Below are positions 59,440 through 64,000 of a stretch of DNA of 64,000 nucleotides, piece by piece (the first letter of the stretch is position 1; every line of letters starts with the position of its first letter). The translations under genes were made by a program, and so were the position numbers. Source of the stretch: Doris montereyensis (taxonomy: Eukaryota; Mollusca; Gastropoda; Nudibranchia; Dorididae); NCBI GenBank assembly GCA_037039925.1, contig JAXRKP010000418.1:5001-69000 (forward strand), in the 5' to 3' direction. Under the pieces are notes generated by a model. That model searched no databases and was not told where the DNA came from. It saw only the letters and a program-made list of their open reading frames with translations.

Positions 59440-60875
59440 AACCAAGCATAGTACTATTAGTACTGAAATAGCCCTCCTGAAATTCAAAACTGATTTGCTT
59501 AATGCATGTGATTCCGGTTGTAGTTTCTGTCCTTGTGCTTTGGTTTGTTGACAGCCTTTGATACAATTGATCATGACATTTTGATAACACGACTACGTGA
59601 TTCATTTGGAATAACTGGTACAGTTCTTATGTGGTTTCAGTAATACTTATCAAACAAACACCAGTACGATGTGGTTGGCCCTATTTTATTTTCTCTATAC
59701 ATTCAACCTCTGGGTGAAATAACCTCTAAACATGGTTTCAATTATCACACATACGCTGATGACAAGCAATTGTATAAATCATCACATTGTGAAAATTTAC
59801 GCCCTATTCTTACTGATTTAGAAAAATGTGTCACAGAAATTTTTATCTGGATGATGTCAAACAAGTTGAAGTTAAATGAAGATAAAACTGAAGTAATTGT
59901 TTTTGGCACTAGATCTAAAATAAAGAACCTGACCATTCCCACTACCACGATATATGGCATAAACATTCCAGTAAAGACGAGAGTTAAAAACCTAGGCATC
60001 ATTTTTGACTGTTCTCTCAATAGACGATCATATTTCCTACCTTAGAAAATCCTGTTATTCTGAATTATGCAAAATTATTCATATTAGGTCCCTTATCAGA
60101 AAGTGCAGCAAATAAATTTGCATGTTCAATTGTCATATCTAGAATTGATTATTGTAACTAATGTAACTCACTTTTTTGGCTTGGGTGGCAGAAATTTGTA
60201 TAAATAAATTACAGCAAGTCCAAAATAGTGCAGCACGCTTAGTTAAAAGAAAAAAGATTGACCATATCACACCAACACTGAAAGAATTACACTGGCTGCC
60301 ATGTTTAATTAAAAGACAAAAAAGACTGACCACATCACACCAACACTGAAAGAATTACACTGGCTGCCAGTGAAATATCACATCAGATATAAGATTGCGA
60401 CATTGATCTATCAATGTCTTCATGATCCATATTTTCCTGTCTACCTTAGAGAGTTCATTTCATATAGCAAGTGTCAGCTAGACAACTCCGATCCAGTAGC
60501 TCTGTGGCACCCTTCTTCAACCAAATCTGAAATCATACGGGACATAGCATTTTCATTCTATGGTCCAATGCTGTGGAATGGTCTGCCGGACAATCTTACA
60601 GGAATGTCTTCCTCAAAACTTATCTTTTTAATGAATGTTTTTTAAATAATGCTTTCACACTGTATCTATCACTTTTATGACATTACTTCTTTGAATGAAA
60701 TTTTAAACCACACATTACGTCATTAATCTGTTTCATAATTTTAAAATTGTCATTTCTATTGTATTTTCCAATGTTCAAGTCTATTTATTGTCATAAGTAT
60801 GCAAAGCGCCAAGAGACTAATTAGAGGTATATGGCGCTATATAAATGCATATACACGTATTATTATTATTATCTA
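59440..60875 (+). mobile_element. CR1/L2-like LINE, 5'-truncated, with 3' end
   Basis: Frames carry TAFDTIDHDILITRL near 59550 (motif A), then [15 protein letters not shown] and [14 protein letters not shown] (catalytic Y-A-D-D) at 59671-60045, followed by [20 protein letters not shown]. The C-terminus has TLKELHWLPVKYHIRYKIAT, LIYQCLHDPYFPVYLREF and MLWNGLPDNLTGMSS. The 3' end has AAAGCGCCAAGAG, GGCGCTATATAAATGC and an ATT repeat, the usual tail of this group. Stops and frame shifts disable it. Confidence 0.8.
60243..60368 (+). repeat. 66-bp internal tandem duplication in the CR1/L2-like LINE
   Basis: TTAAAAGA-AAAAAGA-TGACCA and CACCAACACTGAAAGAATTA followed by CACTGGCTGCC occur twice in succession with few differences. 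Confidence 0.8.
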
Positions 60876-60899
60876 ATGCGACATTTACTATAAGTATAA

Positions 60900-60959
60900 G
60901 AAATGAACTCTCTAAGGTAGACAGGAAAATATGGATCATGAAGACATTGATAGATCAAT
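60900..60959 (-). repeat. Inverted 58-bp copy of the LINE interior
   Basis: The reverse complement of this stretch matches 60403-60460 of the LINE without visible differences (GATCTATCAATGTCTTCATG, CCATATTTTCCTGTCTACCT). It lies about 30 bp beyond the LINE tail. Confidence 0.85.
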
Positions 60960-61184
60960 TCTTGCCACTCAATTGGACCCAAGCTATTGTCAATTCTCAG
61001 GATGACACGATCTAGGACTATAAATACCACTCTTCATTCTGTTGTCCTAGGCCTAAGCAGTGGACGACAAACGTTATCTCCAAACCTTCAATACTCTCAT
61101 TCTCACAAAGAAGAATCCTTGTGTCAGTACTGTCAGTGTTATTTCTGCAAGTGTAAGAGAACTAAGCAACACATAATAATAATA

Positions 61185-61690
61185 GCGAAAAATGACAATA
61201 AAAGACAATTCCACCAATAAAGACAGAACATATGTGACGTTTCACGTATAACCCTTTGTCAGACAACAAACGTGAAATATCTTGAATCTAAATCCAAACA
61301 CCAATTAAAGCATCACACTGTGTGATGTCAGAAGAAAAACAGAAAGGAGGAAGAAAGAGAAAAGACGGTGATAATAAGAATGAGAAGAAGGGAAAATGAA
61401 GAATATAAAATAAAAGGGAAGAACCGAGAATGGAAGGTTCAGATCAAGAACAAATAAAATGAAATAAAAATAAGTAAGTAATAAAAGGCAAGGAAGAAAG
61501 ACAGAGAAATGAAGAAGGAAAGAAAGATAAGTGTGACTATGGGAAACAAGAAGGGAAGAGAAGGAGACTAGGAATAGAGAGAAGAAATGAAAGGAAGTAT
61601 CAATAATATGGCAACAATTTGCAATGAATAAAGCTGTGAAAAGTATACAAATGTATAGATTCAATTATGGGGATAAAGTCAACAACTTAT
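61185..61690. mobile_element. Second copy of the inverted-repeat element at 27.9 kb
   Basis: It starts GCGAAAAATGACAATAAAAG and carries the block TTTCACGTATAACCCTTTGTCAG. It follows the interior of the 27872 element, including GATGTCAGAA, GGAAGGTTCAGATC and TAAGTAAGTAATAAAAGG, but lacks the GA microsatellite. It stops near AGTCAACAACTTAT without a right arm. Confidence 0.6.
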
Positions 61691-62200
61691 CTGAAATGCC
61701 AAATAAGAGGTAAAAGGCAGATGATCCTACTTCTTCAAGGTCTGTTTACTTATGATATTGATATAGCTATGATCATCTTCAATATTAACTTACTAGTACT
61801 AGTATTGAAATTGAAGCATTATGATAGTCTCTGTATCATGTTGATTATTTAGCTTTATGGTTGTATCATAAGTATCGATATTGATATCTCTGTACACCTA
61901 GGTATGAATTAAAATGTTCGGATGAGTATATGTATGTCTATAATTAAGAATCATGGACACCTATATATGTATACTATTTCGCTGGATGTCTGTATGTTTA
62001 TGCATATATATCATTAATATGTCATATGAATATCATAATTACATGTGTATATATGTACGCTATTATGAAGAAATGTATATGTGATATATGTGTATATCTA
62101 TCTCTCTGTATGTTTGTTCAGCTGTCTGAGTGTTTGTATAAATATGTGTGTATGTATTTCATTATTATGTATTGTATGTATATATCGATGGTGAAAGTCG
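61691..62200. other. AT-rich DNA, no feature recognised
   Basis: TA/TG-rich sequence with imperfect ATGTAT-type repeats. No gene. Confidence 0.4.
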
Positions 62201-62206
62201 TAAACA

Positions 62207-62494
62207 TGGAAAAGACGATCTGCACAGGTTTTAAGTGATTTTATTCATAACTAAGCGCCTCATGAAGTGATTTTTTTTTGCTTTGAGTTTGGATTTTTGC
62301 TTTAAGTATGTACATGAGTGACTGTCAAAATACACTCATCCTATATATAAATATAATTGAAATTCAAAAGTTTATAGCGTCCTTGGTTAACATAGAAATG
62401 GCTGCCATCTTGGATTTTGACCCAACTTTCAAAATATATCTCCTCCCTTAGTGATGAATAAAATCAATCAAAACCTGTGCAGATCGTCTTTTCC
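62207..62494. repeat. Inverted repeat with ~44-bp arms
   Basis: GGAAAAGACGATCTGCACAG, followed by GTTTTAAGTGATTTTATTCA, at 62207-62253 is inverted at 62451-62494. A third copy, in the second orientation, is at 63480-63529. Confidence 0.75.
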
Positions 62495-63718
62495 ATTCAA
62501 AATCTAAAATATATTTTGGATATATGTATTTATTTTAAGGATTTTTGAAAATAATATACATGTATATTGTGAATATACAAAAACAGCATTTTTATTACAA
62601 ACATTAATTATTTCTCAAAAAGTTTACAAGATATAAAAAAACCCAGACATCATTCTATTAAGATTGACAAGAGGAACCTGTGTGCCAAATATAATACAAA
62701 TCTTTTGGTAAATGGCGGAGGAGACAGAATTTTAGTATGAAAAATATTTCGAGAAAAATGCAAGTAGAATAATCAAAAGAAAACACAAAACAAATGCTTC
62801 AGACGGGTTTCCTTGTTGTAGCAGCCCCTTTGCTCTTTCTCGACAGTCTCTGGCATTGTTACCAATGTAAAAAGGATTATCAATCTAGGTTTAAATGTGC
62901 ACTGTTGTGAAAACAGACGTCAACATGACAAGTTTTTTGTTTTTTCCCTCTATTCCTTTGCTTTTGCGCGTGTTTACATACACACTGATGTGCAACGCTG
63001 CTTACGTCACACAGCGATGGGGAAATTTAACGAGCGGTGTCTGTAAGCAGAAGCCAAGCGACCTTGGTGGTGCCACATTTGGTGATTAGCCACCAATATA
63101 CAGGTTTTTACTGCCACCTTCTCAGTCATTGTTAGGGTAATTTACATCAAAATTTTGACTTTTTACATACCCTCCCTATCAAAATACTTTGTAACAAAAA
63201 CAAACTACGTCACATGGACATTTTCCTGCCATAAACTTGTAGAGAAATGATCGCTCTACCCGGATATGCAAAGACCAGAAAATCAACCTTTTGGTCCCAA
63301 ACTCGTCAGTCGAGGTGAAGTGATTTCTTTTGCTTTAGAGTTAAAGTTTTTGCTTTTAGTATGTACATAAGTAACTGTCAAAATAGTCATCCTATATCAT
63401 TGAAAGGTTCGAAGCGTCCTTGGTTGCCATAGAAATGGCCGCCATCTTGGATTTTGACCCAATCTTCAAAATCCATCTCCTCCCTTAGTTATGAATAAAA
63501 TCACTCAAAACCTGTGCAGATTGTCTTTTCCATTAAATATCTAAAGAGTGATGTTAGTTTTTTAAATATATATTTTGGATAATTTTTACACAAAACAAAT
63601 TCTTCAGACGAGTTTCCCTTGTTGTAGCAGCCTCCTTACTCTTTCGACAGCCTCTGGCATTGTTACTAATGTAAAAGAGGATTATAAATCTAGGTTTAGA
63701 TGTGTACTGTTGTGAAAA
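62270..63718. repeat. Two diverged units of a large direct repeat
   Basis: The segments 62270-62560 and 63310-63560 align (TATGTACATGAGTGACTGTC; GAAATGGCTGCCATCTTGGA; ATATCTCCTCCCTTAG). So do 62790-62911 and 63594-63718 (TTGTTGTAGCAGCC; CTCTGGCATTGTTAC; GTGTACTGTTGTGAAAAC-like ends). The spacing differs by deletion. Confidence 0.7.
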
Positions 63719-64000
63719 CCCCAGGGGACTGTCCTTGCACCTATACTTTTTTCTATCTACACTAATGATTGTAAAACTGCGTTTGAAAACATCCCAATAA
63801 TAAAATAGGAAGATGATACATCTATCCAAGCTCTTATCAGATCAGAAGTAGATCTAATCAATTATGCTCAAGAAATCAAAAGGTTTGTAAAATGGTGTGA
63901 TGACAATTATTTACAACTTAATGTTAACAAAACAAAAGAAATGATTTTTGATTTTAGGAAGACAAATAACATCCATAATGATATTGTTATAAAAGATGAA
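63714..64000 (+). pseudogene. CR1/Rex1-like LINE reverse transcriptase, runs off the window
   Basis: The frame reads GTVLAPI, then FSIYTNDCKTAFENIP (the motif B region), a damaged Y-A-D-D as K-stop-E-D-D-T-S-I-Q, and DLINYAQEIKRFVKWCDDNY followed by LQLNVNKTKEMIFDFRKTNN. The right part is beyond the window. One stop at the catalytic tyrosine position marks it as a relic or an error. Confidence 0.7.

Overview
The window looks like an invertebrate animal genome, most likely a gastropod mollusc. The basis is spliced genes with AT-rich introns, many non-LTR retrotransposon fragments, tRNA-derived SINEs, long GA and GATA microsatellites and abundant AGATCT/CTAGAT-rich tracts. No bacterial or viral organisation is seen. 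The species call is inference.

Three host genes are supported. (1) At 1197-1364 on the + strand lies the last coding exon of a membrane transporter, probably SLC6 family. (2) At 15216-38943 on the - strand lies a complete SMARCA5/ISWI chromatin-remodelling ATPase. I traced all 23 coding exons; they give about 1020 residues once five small frame breaks are allowed for. (3) At 44874-51998 on the + strand lies a SAP30/SAP30L subunit of the Sin3-HDAC corepressor. Four exons cover nearly the whole protein, but the extreme N-terminal exon was not found. SMARCA5 and SAP30L are divergent, and both act on chromatin.

The rest is mobile and repetitive DNA. A P-element-like DNA transposon (1366-4432) has terminal inverted repeats around a decayed THAP/P-type transposase and starts two bases after the transporter stop codon. 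A decayed repeat-encoded protein lies at 6850-7870. Copies of one APE-type LINE family occur at 9540-12955, in SMARCA5 intron 2, in a SAP30L intron, and as a 3' scrap near 52.2 kb. Other LINE families occur at 25.9, 39.5, 59.4 and 63.7 kb. SINE families are scattered throughout. An 865-bp element at 27872-28736 has inverted repeats carrying a hammerhead-ribozyme-like core and a 13-bp target duplication, and it suggests a non-autonomous Penelope-like element or retrozyme. A 178-bp TA-flanked MITE, a foldback element and several minisatellites fill the right end.

The SMARCA5 reading frame is interrupted by single-base or two-base indels in five exons, mostly in short homopolymers, while every splice site is intact. 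This points to residual sequencing or assembly error, although a decaying paralogue is not excluded.
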